64,000 nt of DNA from Pseudomonadota bacterium. Its GTDB lineage: Bacteria; Pseudomonadota; Gammaproteobacteria; Burkholderiales; Thiobacillaceae. The stretch covers positions 59,834-123,833 of the forward strand of contig JAKBJA010000026.1 in NCBI GenBank assembly GCA_021836225.1, written 5' to 3'. The notes under the pieces are model-generated. The model saw only the letters and a program-made list of their open reading frames with translations. It had not been told where the DNA came from and ran no database searches. Each line of letters begins with the position of its first letter. The first letter of the stretch is position 1. This document shows positions 9,710 to 18,941 of the stretch, piece after piece. The position numbers and the translations under genes are program-made.

Positions 9710-10937
9710 GTCTGGGCATGTCGATCTGGTCGTGTTCAGCTCGCTCTTTCCCAGCGCGGCGCGTCCCGGCGCCGGGCTGTTCATCCGGGAACGCATGTTC
9801 CGCGTCGCACAGCACCGTCCGCTCGCCGTCGTCTCGCCGCAGCCCTGGTTTCCCGGACAGGCCCTGATCCGCATGCTGCGTCCCGGCTACCGGCCACAAG
9901 CCCCCGTACTCGAAATCCAGCAGGGCATCCGCGTCTATCACCCGCGCTTCCTGTCGGTGCCCGGCCTGCTGCGCCAGTTCGACGGCTGGTCGATGGCGCT
10001 GGCGAGTGCCAGGCTGATGCGGCGCCTGAGGCGACAGGGCGCCCGGCTGATCGATGCCCACTTTGCCTATCCCGACGGCGAAGCCGCCATCCGTCTCGGG
10101 CGCTGGCTGGGCCTGCCGGTTACCATCACCCTGCGCGGCACGGAAGTGCCGCACAGCAGGAATCCCATATTGCGTCCACGCATGGCGCGGGCGCTGCAAC
10201 AGGCGGCGCGCGTGTTCTCCGTGTCCGATTCGCTGCGCCAGTTGGCGCTGCAACTCGGGGTGGCGGCCGACAAGGCCGAAGTCGTCGGCAACGGCGTCGA
10301 CACGACGCGGTTTTATCCGCTCGATCGGCAGGCCGCCCGCGCTGAACTGGGTATCCCGCGGGATGCGCGGGTGCTGATTTCGGTCGGAGGCCTGGTCGAG
10401 CGCAAGGGCATGCATCGCGTCATCGACTGCCTGCCGGCGCTGATCGACCGGTATCCGAATCTGCATTACCTTATCGTGGGCGGCGGCAGCCCCGAAGGCG
10501 ACAACCGTGCCGATCTCGACGCCCAGGTGAAACGACTGGGGCTGGCGGACCGGGTGCGTTTTCTCGGCAACTTGCCGCCGGACGAGCTTAAAACGCCCCT
10601 ATCTGCATCCGACGTCTTCGTGCTCGCCACCCGCAACGAAGGCTGGGCCAATGTGTTTCTCGAAGCCATGGCCTGTGGCCTGCCGGTGGTGACCACTGAC
10701 GTCGGCGGCAACGCCGAAGTGGTATGCCGCCCTGAACTCGGCACCATTGTTCCATTCGGCGATGCCGCTGCCCTGCAGCAGGCGCTGGACAGCGCACTCG
10801 GCAAGGACTGGAGTCGCACCGCGATCCTTGGTTATGCTCAGGCGAACCAGTGGGACAAGCGCGTCGCGCAACTGTTGCGAGCGTTCGACCGCATCACGAA
10901 TCCGACACCAGCTGAAACGGGGCTCGCGGCCAAATGA
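9702..10937 (+). CDS. GT4 glycosyltransferase
   Basis: A 411-residue GT-B glycosyltransferase with SSLFPSAARPGAGLFIRERM near the N-terminus and ATRNEGWANVFLEAMACG (E-x7-E) plus GLPVVTTDVGGNAEVV in the donor domain. The start is a TTG at 9702, preceded by GGAGG at 9691-9695 with 6-base spacing; no ATG in this frame fits. It overlaps the end of the upstream gene by 8 bases, which suggests translational coupling. It belongs to the same operon as the other transferases. The sugar is unknown. Confidence 0.87.
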   Translation: MAESGHVDLVVFSSLFPSAARPGAGLFIRERMFRVAQHRPLAVVSPQPWFPGQALIRMLRPGYRPQAPVLEIQQGIRVYHPRFLSVPGLLRQFDGWSMALASARLMRRLRRQGARLIDAHFAYPDGEAAIRLGRWLGLPVTITLRGTEVPHSRNPILRPRMARALQQAARVFSVSDSLRQLALQLGVAADKAEVVGNGVDTTRFYPLDRQAARAELGIPRDARVLISVGGLVERKGMHRVIDCLPALIDRYPNLHYLIVGGGSPEGDNRADLDAQVKRLGLADRVRFLGNLPPDELKTPLSASDVFVLATRNEGWANVFLEAMACGLPVVTTDVGGNAEVVCRPELGTIVPFGDAAALQQALDSALGKDWSRTAILGYAQANQWDKRVAQLLRAFDRITNPTPAETGLAAK

Positions 10938-12310
10938 GCGTGCCTGCATGGTTTGCCCGCAGCGTTTTCCACGCACAGGAAGCGGCAATGCATCGCCCCA
11001 CTTTTGCCGTACTGGCAGAACTCGAACGCACGCAATGGCTGCCTCGCGAGGGCATCGAGGCCTTCCAGACGCAGCGTCTGAACCGTTTGCTGGCTGGTGC
11101 GCTGGCCCACAGCCCCTGGCATGCCGGCCGCCTGCGGGCGGCCGGGCTGGAGGATGCGGTAAGGGCGGGGGCGGTCATGCTGGCCGACCTGTCGCGTTTG
11201 CCGACCATGAACAAGCGCGACGCCCGTGACAACGTCGAGCAGCTGGTCTGGCGGGGCGTGCCCCGTGGGGTGTTCCAGTACACCACCGGCGGTTCCAGCG
11301 GCGAGCCGCTGATCTTTTATTTCGGTCGCGCGCGCCAGGCTGCAGACGCGGCCGGTCGGCTGCGCGCGCGACGCTGGTGGGGGGTGGAGCCGGGCGAACG
11401 CGAGGTGTACCTGTGGGGGGCGCCGGTGGAACTCTCCAGGACCGACCGCATCAAGACCCTGCGTGACCGTCTGGTCAATCAGTTGCTGTTGAATGCATTC
11501 GAGATGTCGCCTGCCCGCATGGATGATTATCTGGCGGCGGTCCAGGCCTGGAATCCGAAGGCCATCTACGGCTATGCCAGCAGCCTGGCACTCTTTGCCG
11601 CCCATGCCGAAGCGCGTGGCATCCGGCCGACGTTGCCCGCATTGCGCGTGGTAAGCACCACTGGCGAGCCGCTGTTTCCGCATCAACGAGAATTGCTCGA
11701 ACGCGTGTTCGGTGTGCCGGTCTCGGTCGAATATGGTGCGCGCGATGCCGGGCTGATGGCGTTGCAATCGCCGGATGGCGCCCTGCTGCAAATGAGCGAG
11801 ACCCATCTCATCGAGGTGCTCGACGACGCCGGCAATCCGGTCGAGGAAGGCGAAGCGGTGATCACCAGCCTCGTGTCCGAAGCACAGCCCTTCATCCGTT
11901 ATCGCACCGGCGATGTGGTCCGGCGTACGGGTCGCACCGACCCCGGTGGACGCGGCCTTGCCGTGCTGGATGCCGTGGTGGGGCGGCAGACCGATTTCAT
12001 CGTCGCCGCCGACGGCCGCATCATGCATGCACTGGCGGTAATCTATGTGTTGCGCGCAATTCCTGGCGTGGGCCAATTCAAGCTGATCCAGCATACTGTC
12101 GACCGGATGGAAGTGCAGGTGGTGCCGGATATGCGTTGGAACGACGGTGCCCGAGAGGCAGTGATTCAAGGGCTGCGCACACGTCTGGGGCTGGAGTTGA
12201 ATATTGACCTGAAACTGCTGGATGCGATTGCGCCCGAAGCCTCGGGCAAACACCGTTATGTTGTTAGTCATGTGCCCCTGGATGGGGCGCTCGCGCAGGC
12301 CGTGGTATGA
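10934..12310 (+). CDS. CapK/phenylacetate-CoA-ligase-like adenylate-forming enzyme
   Basis: A 458-residue protein of the CapK/PaaK-like branch of the adenylate-forming superfamily. The P-loop appears as YTTGGSSGEPLIFYFG, with STTGEPLFPHQRE, EYGARDAGLMALQ and FIRYRTGDVV further on in the expected order. Such proteins in polysaccharide clusters probably activate a carboxylic acid for transfer to a sugar, but the reaction is not established. The ATG overlaps the previous stop as ATGA. No membrane segment is seen. Confidence 0.85.
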   Translation: MSVPAWFARSVFHAQEAAMHRPTFAVLAELERTQWLPREGIEAFQTQRLNRLLAGALAHSPWHAGRLRAAGLEDAVRAGAVMLADLSRLPTMNKRDARDNVEQLVWRGVPRGVFQYTTGGSSGEPLIFYFGRARQAADAAGRLRARRWWGVEPGEREVYLWGAPVELSRTDRIKTLRDRLVNQLLLNAFEMSPARMDDYLAAVQAWNPKAIYGYASSLALFAAHAEARGIRPTLPALRVVSTTGEPLFPHQRELLERVFGVPVSVEYGARDAGLMALQSPDGALLQMSETHLIEVLDDAGNPVEEGEAVITSLVSEAQPFIRYRTGDVVRRTGRTDPGGRGLAVLDAVVGRQTDFIVAADGRIMHALAVIYVLRAIPGVGQFKLIQHTVDRMEVQVVPDMRWNDGAREAVIQGLRTRLGLELNIDLKLLDAIAPEASGKHRYVVSHVPLDGALAQAVV

Positions 12311-12540
12311 GTTCAGTCGTCATGAATCCCGCTTCATGGTTTGTTTTTTTGATCCGCAAGCTCGCGTGCCCATGCGTTCTAGGTGGAGTGAGGCTGGATA
12401 TGATCGGTGTGTTGCACCGGACCAGTTTTCCCCGATACTGCTTCAATGCGCTGAGTGACCTTGAGCTTGGATGTGATCAGCGGATGGGCATGGTTGGGAT
12501 TGCTATTCTGGCTGTGCGGCATGGAGAGAGTCACACATGA
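12307..12540 (+). CDS. Possible small coupled reading frame, 77 residues, unrecognised
   Basis: This frame fills the gap between the CapK-like gene and the membrane ligase. Its ATG overlaps the upstream stop in ATGA and its own stop overlaps the downstream ATG in ATGA, exactly as the flanking real genes overlap each other. The predicted peptide (MSSVVMNPASWFVFLIRKLA at the start) has a short hydrophobic stretch near the N-terminus but no motif I recognise, and it is Cys-rich (four Cys). Double coupling is the only support; it may be untranslated leader for the next gene, whose ribosome site GGAGAG lies near its end. Confidence 0.28.
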   Translation: MSSVVMNPASWFVFLIRKLACPCVLGGVRLDMIGVLHRTSFPRYCFNALSDLELGCDQRMGMVGIAILAVRHGESHT

Positions 12541-13859
12541 GAGATCTGCTTGTAACCGGAATTGTCTTCGGGGTGCTGCCGTTTGTGCTCAAACGTCCAT
12601 GGGTCGGCATCCTGCTGTGGTCATGGCTGGGCTACATGAACCCGCACAGGCTGGCCTATGGCTTTGCTGTCAATTTCCCTTTTGCCATGATTGTCGGCCT
12701 GGTCACCATCACGGCCTTCCTGTTCTCGAAAGAGAAAAAGGATATTCCATGGACACGGGAAATGGTCGTCCTGTTGATCATGATCGGCTGGATGTTTCTC
12801 ACGAACTTCTTCGCGTTTTATCCCGACCTGGCTTGGCACAACTGGAACAAGGTCTGGAAAATCATGTTGATGATCTACCTCACCGCGCTCATCATTACCG
12901 ACCGCCAGAAACTCCATTGGCTGGTCTGGGTGATTGCCCTGTCGTTCGGGTTTTATGGCGTCAAAGGCGGGATTTTTACCGTCCTCAATGGCGGTGCTTA
13001 CCATGTGGAAGGGCCTTCCGGAAGCTTTTTCGAGGGCAACAACGAAATGGCGTTGGCGCTGGTGATGACAATCCCGATCATCCGCTACCTTCATCTGCAG
13101 GAAACCCGAAAGTGGTTCAAAATCGGGCTGGCCGGCGCCATGGTGCTGACGGGGATCGCAGCCATCGGCAGCCAGTCGCGCGGCGGCATGCTGGCGATGG
13201 TGGTGATGGGGCTGTTCCTCTGGCTGAAGAGCCGCAACAAAATCGTCACCGGTTTTTACATTGTGATTGCCGTGGCTATCATGGCAGCGGTGATGCCGCA
13301 ATCATGGTATGACCGTATGAATACGATCAAGAGCTACCAGGAAGACCAGTCGGCTCAAGGCCGGATCAATGCCTGGTATACCGCGTTCAACGTGGCGAAA
13401 GATCGCATTACCGGTGGTGGATTTGACACGTTCCAGCCCCCAACATTCCGCCAATATGCCCCCAATCCCTGGAACGTTCATGATGTTCACAGCATTTATT
13501 TCGAGGTCATGGGCGAGCAGGGATTCATCGGATTCGGCCTCTTTATGCTGCTATGGTTGCTGGCATGGTTGCGTGCCAGGCAGATCATCAAGCGATGCAA
13601 GAACGACCCTGACAAGAAATGGGCATCCGATCTGGCGGCCATGATTCAGGTGAGCCTTGTTGGCTATGCGGTAGCGGGCGCTTTCCTGGGAATGAGCCAC
13701 TTCGACCTTCCTTATCATCTGATGGTTATTCTGGTATTGACGGCGAAATTTTCGGGTCTGCTGGACAAGGTACCGCAGGGCAGCATGGCCAATGGGATGG
13801 GTGTGGTTCCGCATCCGTCGGGTCGTTGGGTTAAATCAAATGCCTGGCAGCGTGAGTAG
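12537..13859 (+). CDS. O-antigen-ligase-type membrane protein, exosortase A-associated (TIGR03097-like)
   Basis: A 440-residue polytopic protein with about ten hydrophobic segments. The central periplasmic loop carries GGAYHVEGPSGSFFEGNNEM, and a following loop has SQSRGGMLAMVV, the conserved R-G-G region of the Wzy/WaaL family. These fit the putative O-glycosylation ligase or polymerase of XrtA loci. It probably polymerises repeat units or joins the glycan to a protein or lipid on the periplasmic face. The ATG at 12537 has GGAGAG just upstream. A second frame is open across its first half, but the membrane pattern makes this frame the real one. Confidence 0.88.
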   Translation: MRDLLVTGIVFGVLPFVLKRPWVGILLWSWLGYMNPHRLAYGFAVNFPFAMIVGLVTITAFLFSKEKKDIPWTREMVVLLIMIGWMFLTNFFAFYPDLAWHNWNKVWKIMLMIYLTALIITDRQKLHWLVWVIALSFGFYGVKGGIFTVLNGGAYHVEGPSGSFFEGNNEMALALVMTIPIIRYLHLQETRKWFKIGLAGAMVLTGIAAIGSQSRGGMLAMVVMGLFLWLKSRNKIVTGFYIVIAVAIMAAVMPQSWYDRMNTIKSYQEDQSAQGRINAWYTAFNVAKDRITGGGFDTFQPPTFRQYAPNPWNVHDVHSIYFEVMGEQGFIGFGLFMLLWLLAWLRARQIIKRCKNDPDKKWASDLAAMIQVSLVGYAVAGAFLGMSHFDLPYHLMVILVLTAKFSGLLDKVPQGSMANGMGVVPHPSGRWVKSNAWQRE

Positions 13860-13863
13860 GCGT

Positions 13864-14847
13864 ATGGATGTCATGCTTGAAAATGCAGGATCAGGAGGAA
13901 AGCCAAGCTCAATTGCCATATTTGCGGCGCGTGAAACCTTATCGGAATTGGTGGCAACCTTAAGCGCCGTTTTATCCGCTGTTCACAAACCGGTTGTAAT
14001 CGATTTGCTGATAAACGGTAATGAACCTTTAGCCTTGGCTGTTGCGGAGCAGCTCGCCAGCAGCCCTTTCGATGAAAGCATGCCGGCGGTAAGAGTTTGG
14101 TTCATCGCCCTGGGTGACAAGGCTCATGCGTGGAACCAGTATATTCATTTCATCTGGCCTGGCGAAGGAACCACCTTTTTTCTGGATGGCTATGTCCATC
14201 CGGATCGCAATGCATTTGAGCTTCTGGAAACCAGTTTGTTGGCGTCATCGCAAGCGCTTGGCGCTACGGGTGTACCCCGAGCCGGCAGGTCCGCGCAACG
14301 GTTACGAAAAGAAATGACCCAACAGGGAGGAATACACGGAAATTTGTTCTGTTTACATAAGGAGACGGTCAGGCTGATCATAAAAATCGGATTCAAGTTG
14401 CCTCTCGGCATATATCGCACTGACGCCACGCTGGGAGCAGCCCTAATGTTTAATTTTGATCCGGCACATAATGATTGGGACCCGAAGCGCATCCTGGTAA
14501 ATCAAGATGTTTCATGGGCAACCAAAAAAAGGGATTGGTGGCGGTTTTCTGATTTGAAAGATCAAGCCAAGCGAGTCCTGCGCCAAGCCCAGGGAGTGCT
14601 TGAGAACCGTGCGGTCCGGCAGCATCTGGCAATCAGACGTGCCCCCCCTGCCGATCTGCCTGAAACTGCTGCAGAGCTGGTTCTTGATTGGGTCACGCAC
14701 TATCCTGATGAGGCACGCAAAATTTCAGGACGCAATGTGTTTTTGTACAAATACGCACTCAATAAATTCAGGCAGCCACGAAACTGGCAAGCCGCGGATA
14801 TCATGCCGCGACTTGTATATGCCAAAAATACTAATCTCGTCCTATAG
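13864..14847 (+). CDS. Putative GT-A-fold glycosyltransferase, weakly recognised
   Basis: A 327-residue soluble protein. It lacks the classical GT2 opening, but FFLDGYVHPDRNAFELLE resembles a divergent DxD-strand region and GIHGNLFCLHKETVRLI a GT2 acceptor-side motif. The ATG at 13864, 4 bases after the preceding stop, is taken; an in-frame start at 13792 would overlap the membrane ligase by 68 bases. It is the last + strand gene of the left arm and faces the - strand amidotransferase. A 7-C run (14642-14648) and a 7-A run are present. Function is tentative. Confidence 0.6.
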   Translation: MDVMLENAGSGGKPSSIAIFAARETLSELVATLSAVLSAVHKPVVIDLLINGNEPLALAVAEQLASSPFDESMPAVRVWFIALGDKAHAWNQYIHFIWPGEGTTFFLDGYVHPDRNAFELLETSLLASSQALGATGVPRAGRSAQRLRKEMTQQGGIHGNLFCLHKETVRLIIKIGFKLPLGIYRTDATLGAALMFNFDPAHNDWDPKRILVNQDVSWATKKRDWWRFSDLKDQAKRVLRQAQGVLENRAVRQHLAIRRAPPADLPETAAELVLDWVTHYPDEARKISGRNVFLYKYALNKFRQPRNWQAADIMPRLVYAKNTNLVL

Positions 14848-14938
14848 GCTCAATGCGAATACGTGTTTACACATTAATTTCTGGTGCTATCAAAACACCG
14901 CATTGACATAAAAAGTGAGTGGTGTAGAGGATGGATGT

Positions 14939-16765
14939 TCAATGCTCGTTCGTAATTAGCCACTGCTCCAGCATCATTACCACCCAGATCATCACACCGT
15001 AATAGCTGGCGTGCGGGCCGCGCTGCATCGCCAGCATATGATCCAGGTACGCCGGCTGGATCCAGCCGCGTTGTTTGAAACTCGACAGGCTGTCGCCGAC
15101 GGCGTCGCCAAGTGGAGCGAATTGCGTGCTCCATACCCCGAACGGCAGGCCGAATCCGTGCTTGCTCTTGTTGATGATCTTTTCCGGCAGCAGGTCGTCC
15201 AGCGCTTCCTTGAAGAACCAGCGTAGTTTCTGCCCGCGCACCTTGTAATCGACCGGCAGGTGGTTGGCAAACGCCACCATGCGATCGTCCAGCAGAGGGT
15301 AATGTGCTTCGATACCCGCCGCTTCGGTCATCGTCCCAACCTTGCGCAGGTCGTTGTCGGCCAAGGTGAACTTCAGGTCCAGATGCATCATACGGTTGAT
15401 GTAATGATCCGACGCGGTGCGTTTGTACACTTCGGTGAGCGCGGCATCTGTGGTCGAAGGATCGATGGCATGGATGAAATCCGCCTCAAAAATCTGGTCG
15501 AGCGGGGTGCGATGCAGAAAGTTGTAGGACTCAAGCCGCAGCGGCAGCCCGATGTTGGCCTGGGTGACGTAGCTCTTCAGCTTGGCGAGTGGAAAATGGC
15601 TCGACAGCCCCGGCAGTTGCGCAAGCGGCTCAATCAGTCCGCGTCGCAGCACGGCAGGTAGGCGGGCATAGACCTCGAACAGGCCCTGCTTGGCGTAGCG
15701 CGCGTTGCCACCGAAGATTTCATCGCCCCCGTCGCCGGCAAACATGCGTTCGAACCCTGCCTCGCGCGCAGTCCTGGCGCAGAAATAGGTCGGCACCGCC
15801 GAGGCATTGCCGAACGGCTCGTCGTATTCGCGCGCAATGATGGGGATTGCGGTCACGATGTCGGCCGGCTTCAGGTAGTACTCGTGGCTGTTGCTGCCAA
15901 AGCGTTCGACAGCGCAGCGCGCGTATTCCATTTCGTCGAAGCCCTCGGCGTCGAAACCGATCGAGAAGGTGTCGACCGGCGCCCCGCGCGCGGTGGTCAG
16001 CGCGCCGACCACGGTCGAACTATCGGTTCCACCCGAGAGAAACGCTGCGGTGGTGGGGGTGTCGGCATCGCGCACCGCCTGATCCAGCAGGCTGCGGAAA
16101 TCGCGGCGGTGGCTGTCGAAACCGGCATCGACTGGGGTGTAATCCGCCTGCCAGTAGAACCCGGTGTTGATCTGACCGCTGTTCAGGGCGACGTATTGGC
16201 CCGGCAACAGTTTGCGCACGCCCTGATACAGGCTGCGGGGCGCCGGAATGGTATGGAAATAGAGATAGTCATAAATGGCCTGCGGGTCGATGTTGCGACC
16301 GATTGCCGGGTGTGCTGCCACGCTTTGCACACTGCTTCCAAACACCAGTTGGCCGCCGTGCCTGGCGTAGCACAAGCGTTCGGCACCGATGCGGTCGAGC
16401 GCCAGAAAGGCCTTCTTCTTGATGGGTTCCAGCACGGCAAAGGCGAAATTGCCGTGCATCAGGGTCGGCAGTTTTTCCCCATGGCGAATCCAGCCATGCG
16501 CCACCGCGACCGCGGCATTCTGGTCGCGCGCGATGAAAGCGAGTTCGTCATCGAGAAATCGGGGCCGGCCATAGAGGGCAGCGGCGAGTCCATTCTCGAC
16601 GTGGATTTCCGCCTTGTCGAAGCGGGAGCAAGCCGCGACGCCCAGCAGCTGGCTGCTGTGTTCGTGCAGCAAACCTTCTGTTGACAAGCAGCCTGCCCGG
16701 CCCATGTGTCGAATCAGATCCTCATGAGCGCCGTGGTCGCCCAGCCAGCCAAAAATGCCGTCCAT
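14939..16765 (-). CDS. Asparagine-synthase-like protein lacking the glutaminase cysteine
   Basis: A 608-residue homologue of asparagine synthase B. The C-terminal synthetase domain is intact: SGGTDSS at 244-250, FSIGFDAEGFDEMEYAR, FAGDGGDEIFGGNARYAK and KSKHGFGLPFGVW. The N-terminal domain begins MDGIFGWLGD, so position 2 is Asp instead of the nucleophilic Cys, and the NGEIYN motif is replaced by AALYGRP. The glutaminase half should therefore be inactive. The protein may use free ammonia or another amine, as beta-lactam synthetase relatives do (inference). It heads the - strand accessory region and ends facing the GT-A-like gene. It differs clearly from the intact copy at 5638. Confidence 0.88.
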   Translation of the reverse strand: MDGIFGWLGDHGAHEDLIRHMGRAGCLSTEGLLHEHSSQLLGVAACSRFDKAEIHVENGLAAALYGRPRFLDDELAFIARDQNAAVAVAHGWIRHGEKLPTLMHGNFAFAVLEPIKKKAFLALDRIGAERLCYARHGGQLVFGSSVQSVAAHPAIGRNIDPQAIYDYLYFHTIPAPRSLYQGVRKLLPGQYVALNSGQINTGFYWQADYTPVDAGFDSHRRDFRSLLDQAVRDADTPTTAAFLSGGTDSSTVVGALTTARGAPVDTFSIGFDAEGFDEMEYARCAVERFGSNSHEYYLKPADIVTAIPIIAREYDEPFGNASAVPTYFCARTAREAGFERMFAGDGGDEIFGGNARYAKQGLFEVYARLPAVLRRGLIEPLAQLPGLSSHFPLAKLKSYVTQANIGLPLRLESYNFLHRTPLDQIFEADFIHAIDPSTTDAALTEVYKRTASDHYINRMMHLDLKFTLADNDLRKVGTMTEAAGIEAHYPLLDDRMVAFANHLPVDYKVRGQKLRWFFKEALDDLLPEKIINKSKHGFGLPFGVWSTQFAPLGDAVGDSLSSFKQRGWIQPAYLDHMLAMQRGPHASYYGVMIWVVMMLEQWLITNEH

Positions 16766-17072
16766 ATTGTTTTTAGGGCAAAAAAGATTTGGGTGATTCG
16801 GGGAAATATAAACGAGTTGTGGATTGGCGTGACTTTGGCTATGAAAAACGCGTAAGAGATGGAAATTGATGCATCGGTTTTACTGATAGAGTGGCCAAGA
16901 TTCGTCCTTGAGGCTGGCAGCTGCGATGATCAGCTCCGCACAAGTAGCTTGTGGGTACCTGCGGCATCTAGGTAGGTCTGCACGTCTGCGGGGGCGCTGC
17001 AGTGTAACCGTTCTAGTTTCCGGTGATGCAGGAACTGTGCTATCGCTTGTTGTCATGGAATGCATCCACATC
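16766..17072 (-). other. Intergenic stretch, no clear gene
   Basis: About 300 bases between the start of the Cys-less amidotransferase gene and the stop of the next - strand gene. The AT-richer part next to 16766-16860 probably holds the amidotransferase promoter, but I could not place convincing -35/-10 boxes. On the - strand, a short frame ending at 16930 reads ADVQTYLDAAGTHKLLVRS and looks coding-like, but it has no start; it may be the tail of a lost gene. Confidence 0.4.
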
Positions 17073-18941
17073 TTACGGAAGGGCGATGGACATCTTGCGG
17101 GGCGGGGACAACACACGGATAAAGGGTTGTGGATCACCTTGAAGCATTACTGGTTGCAAAACAGCCGGTGGATCGGAAACCATTCCATCTACATAGTGAT
17201 ATGACAAAGTAACTGCATCTCCAGCTACGTTGCCCAGATCAATGCGGTTGAGCTTGCGTTGGATTACTTTTCCGCTTCCTTCGAGAAAGTAACTATGCGC
17301 CTGATCCACCTTGAATATCTTGAACTGGCCGCGCTGGGCCACCAATTCAAGCGAGTGATGTTGGTTTAGGTATGCCACTGACGATATCGATTGGGCGACA
17401 ACCCAGCCGATGTTGTAACGCCTGAGTTGGTCAGAAAATGCGTCTGCTGTAAATTCCGAAATGGGCTTTCCAAAAACCTTACCGTCCCAAAAATCTGCGT
17501 GATGCATGAAGACATAAGGTCCGCCAATGAACTCGCGATGGGTTGCCAGGACCAGGTACCCGGGCACATGTGCATCGTCATAGATTCGTCCCGGGGATGT
17601 TTCAAATAGCACTCTGGCTTCGTCGGTCGTATTTTTCCTTATCCAGTCCGTCAGCCACGACGTTACCTCCCCGGGGCCCCGCACCTCGGGTGACGGCCTC
17701 CCATAATGTGGAGTGTCAGCACTTGAGACTTCATTCTTCAATTCCGAAAAAAAGAAAATCGATGCGGCAATCAACAGAACGGCACTTGCCTTGGCCATTA
17801 TCCCGACAATCCCTCGACGGCCAAACAACTCAATGACCGTACTAACACCAATCCCGGCCGGAACAACCAGCAGCAGGTACGCGGCGTGAGACAGGCGATT
17901 CGGCTGCAAGGTACCCACTGCTGGCCACCAGGCCCCAACTGCAGCAAAGACCACCAAGGCGATGGTCGATACGACAAATCCCATCGAAATACGGCGTAAC
18001 CGAGTATTCACGGCAGATGATAGAGACCATGCTGCACAAAACCACAAGATCGGATTGAGACGCGCGCCCCTTGCCACGCCTTCTATGCGCCCCAGCGCTT
18101 CTGACCAGGCGATTCCGATGTCCACTGCTTTTTGATACGGGGAAAGGCTGCCATCGGCCCATACAGGATATTTGAGTGAGGGCAGGACCCAGACAAGATT
18201 TGGCAGGAGGCACAAGACAGGGACAACGGCCAAGACAATCAATAACTGCTGCAATCTGACTTGATTCCATCCAGCAAATACCAGAAATGGCACTGTAAAA
18301 ATTACCGGGATGGGAAACAGCGGGTGGTACATGACACCGATGGCGCCAAATATCGCCAACGCCGCCACAGTAGAAAGCTTCAACGGTTCAGTGATACTGC
18401 GCCATGTCAGGGCAATGTAGGGAAGGGCTGCGTAGCTTGCAGCCACAAATGAGACCATTCCTGCTGTGTGATACCAATGGAACGCAGATATCCACCAGAG
18501 CAGTAATCCCAGCAAGGTGGCAACGACCGTGGCGACTGCATCTGCCCTCAGCAAGCGCATGGCGAGGAGCACGAAGGCCGGGGCCAGCAGTGCAGAAATA
18601 AAAACGTAGAATTTGTACGCTACAACCGGGCTTAGAACTGTCGGGAACAACGCCGCTAGCAAAGCAGGAAACTTGGCGCTGGCGTTGTAATTTACCCCGC
18701 CTATCTGGCCGGCGGCAAACCATGGGTCGTAGCCAACCAGATGGTGACCAGACCACAATTCCTTTGCAACGCTTACCTGATATAGATGGAATGGGGAATC
18801 GATATATAGCAGTGGTACATCACTGAACACCTGCGCGAGCGGAAACGTCAGACATAATAAAAATACGTGTGTTGCACATATCAGCAACCCGATGAGCAGT
18901 CCCCAGGAGCGCAGTCTCGGGAAATACATGTATCCAGTCAT
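17073..18941 (-). CDS. Large polytopic membrane protein, GT-C/6-pyruvoyl-THP-synthase-related type
   Basis: A 622-residue membrane protein with roughly eleven hydrophobic segments in the first 400 residues and a soluble C-terminal domain. The first loop after TM1 contains DVPLLYIDSPFHLYQVSVA, an acidic loop placed like the catalytic loop of GT-C glycosyltransferases. The layout resembles the YfhO-like or '6-pyruvoyl-tetrahydropterin synthase-related' membrane proteins found in polysaccharide clusters. It may transfer a sugar from a polyprenyl-phosphate donor in the periplasm (inference). The ATG at 18941 has a weak ribosome site; Met5 is an alternative. A remnant of an SMR gene lies just upstream. 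Confidence 0.65.
   Translation of the reverse strand: MTGYMYFPRLRSWGLLIGLLICATHVFLLCLTFPLAQVFSDVPLLYIDSPFHLYQVSVAKELWSGHHLVGYDPWFAAGQIGGVNYNASAKFPALLAALFPTVLSPVVAYKFYVFISALLAPAFVLLAMRLLRADAVATVVATLLGLLLWWISAFHWYHTAGMVSFVAASYAALPYIALTWRSITEPLKLSTVAALAIFGAIGVMYHPLFPIPVIFTVPFLVFAGWNQVRLQQLLIVLAVVPVLCLLPNLVWVLPSLKYPVWADGSLSPYQKAVDIGIAWSEALGRIEGVARGARLNPILWFCAAWSLSSAVNTRLRRISMGFVVSTIALVVFAAVGAWWPAVGTLQPNRLSHAAYLLLVVPAGIGVSTVIELFGRRGIVGIMAKASAVLLIAASIFFFSELKNEVSSADTPHYGRPSPEVRGPGEVTSWLTDWIRKNTTDEARVLFETSPGRIYDDAHVPGYLVLATHREFIGGPYVFMHHADFWDGKVFGKPISEFTADAFSDQLRRYNIGWVVAQSISSVAYLNQHHSLELVAQRGQFKIFKVDQAHSYFLEGSGKVIQRKLNRIDLGNVAGDAVTLSYHYVDGMVSDPPAVLQPVMLQGDPQPFIRVLSPPRKMSIALP

Noticed and set aside
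8297..9874. A 525-codon open frame on the - strand
   Set aside because: It lies antisense to two well-supported glycosyltransferase and methyltransferase genes, has no recognisable motif, and is His/Arg-rich, as expected for a GC-rich shadow frame.
10838..12271. A 477-codon open frame on the - strand
   Set aside because: Antisense to the CapK-like gene with its clear adenylation motifs; composition is that of a shadow.
12455..13312. A 285-codon + strand frame beginning with a hydrophobic stretch
   Set aside because: It overlaps the membrane ligase gene in another frame; after the first 25 residues it loses any protein-like character.
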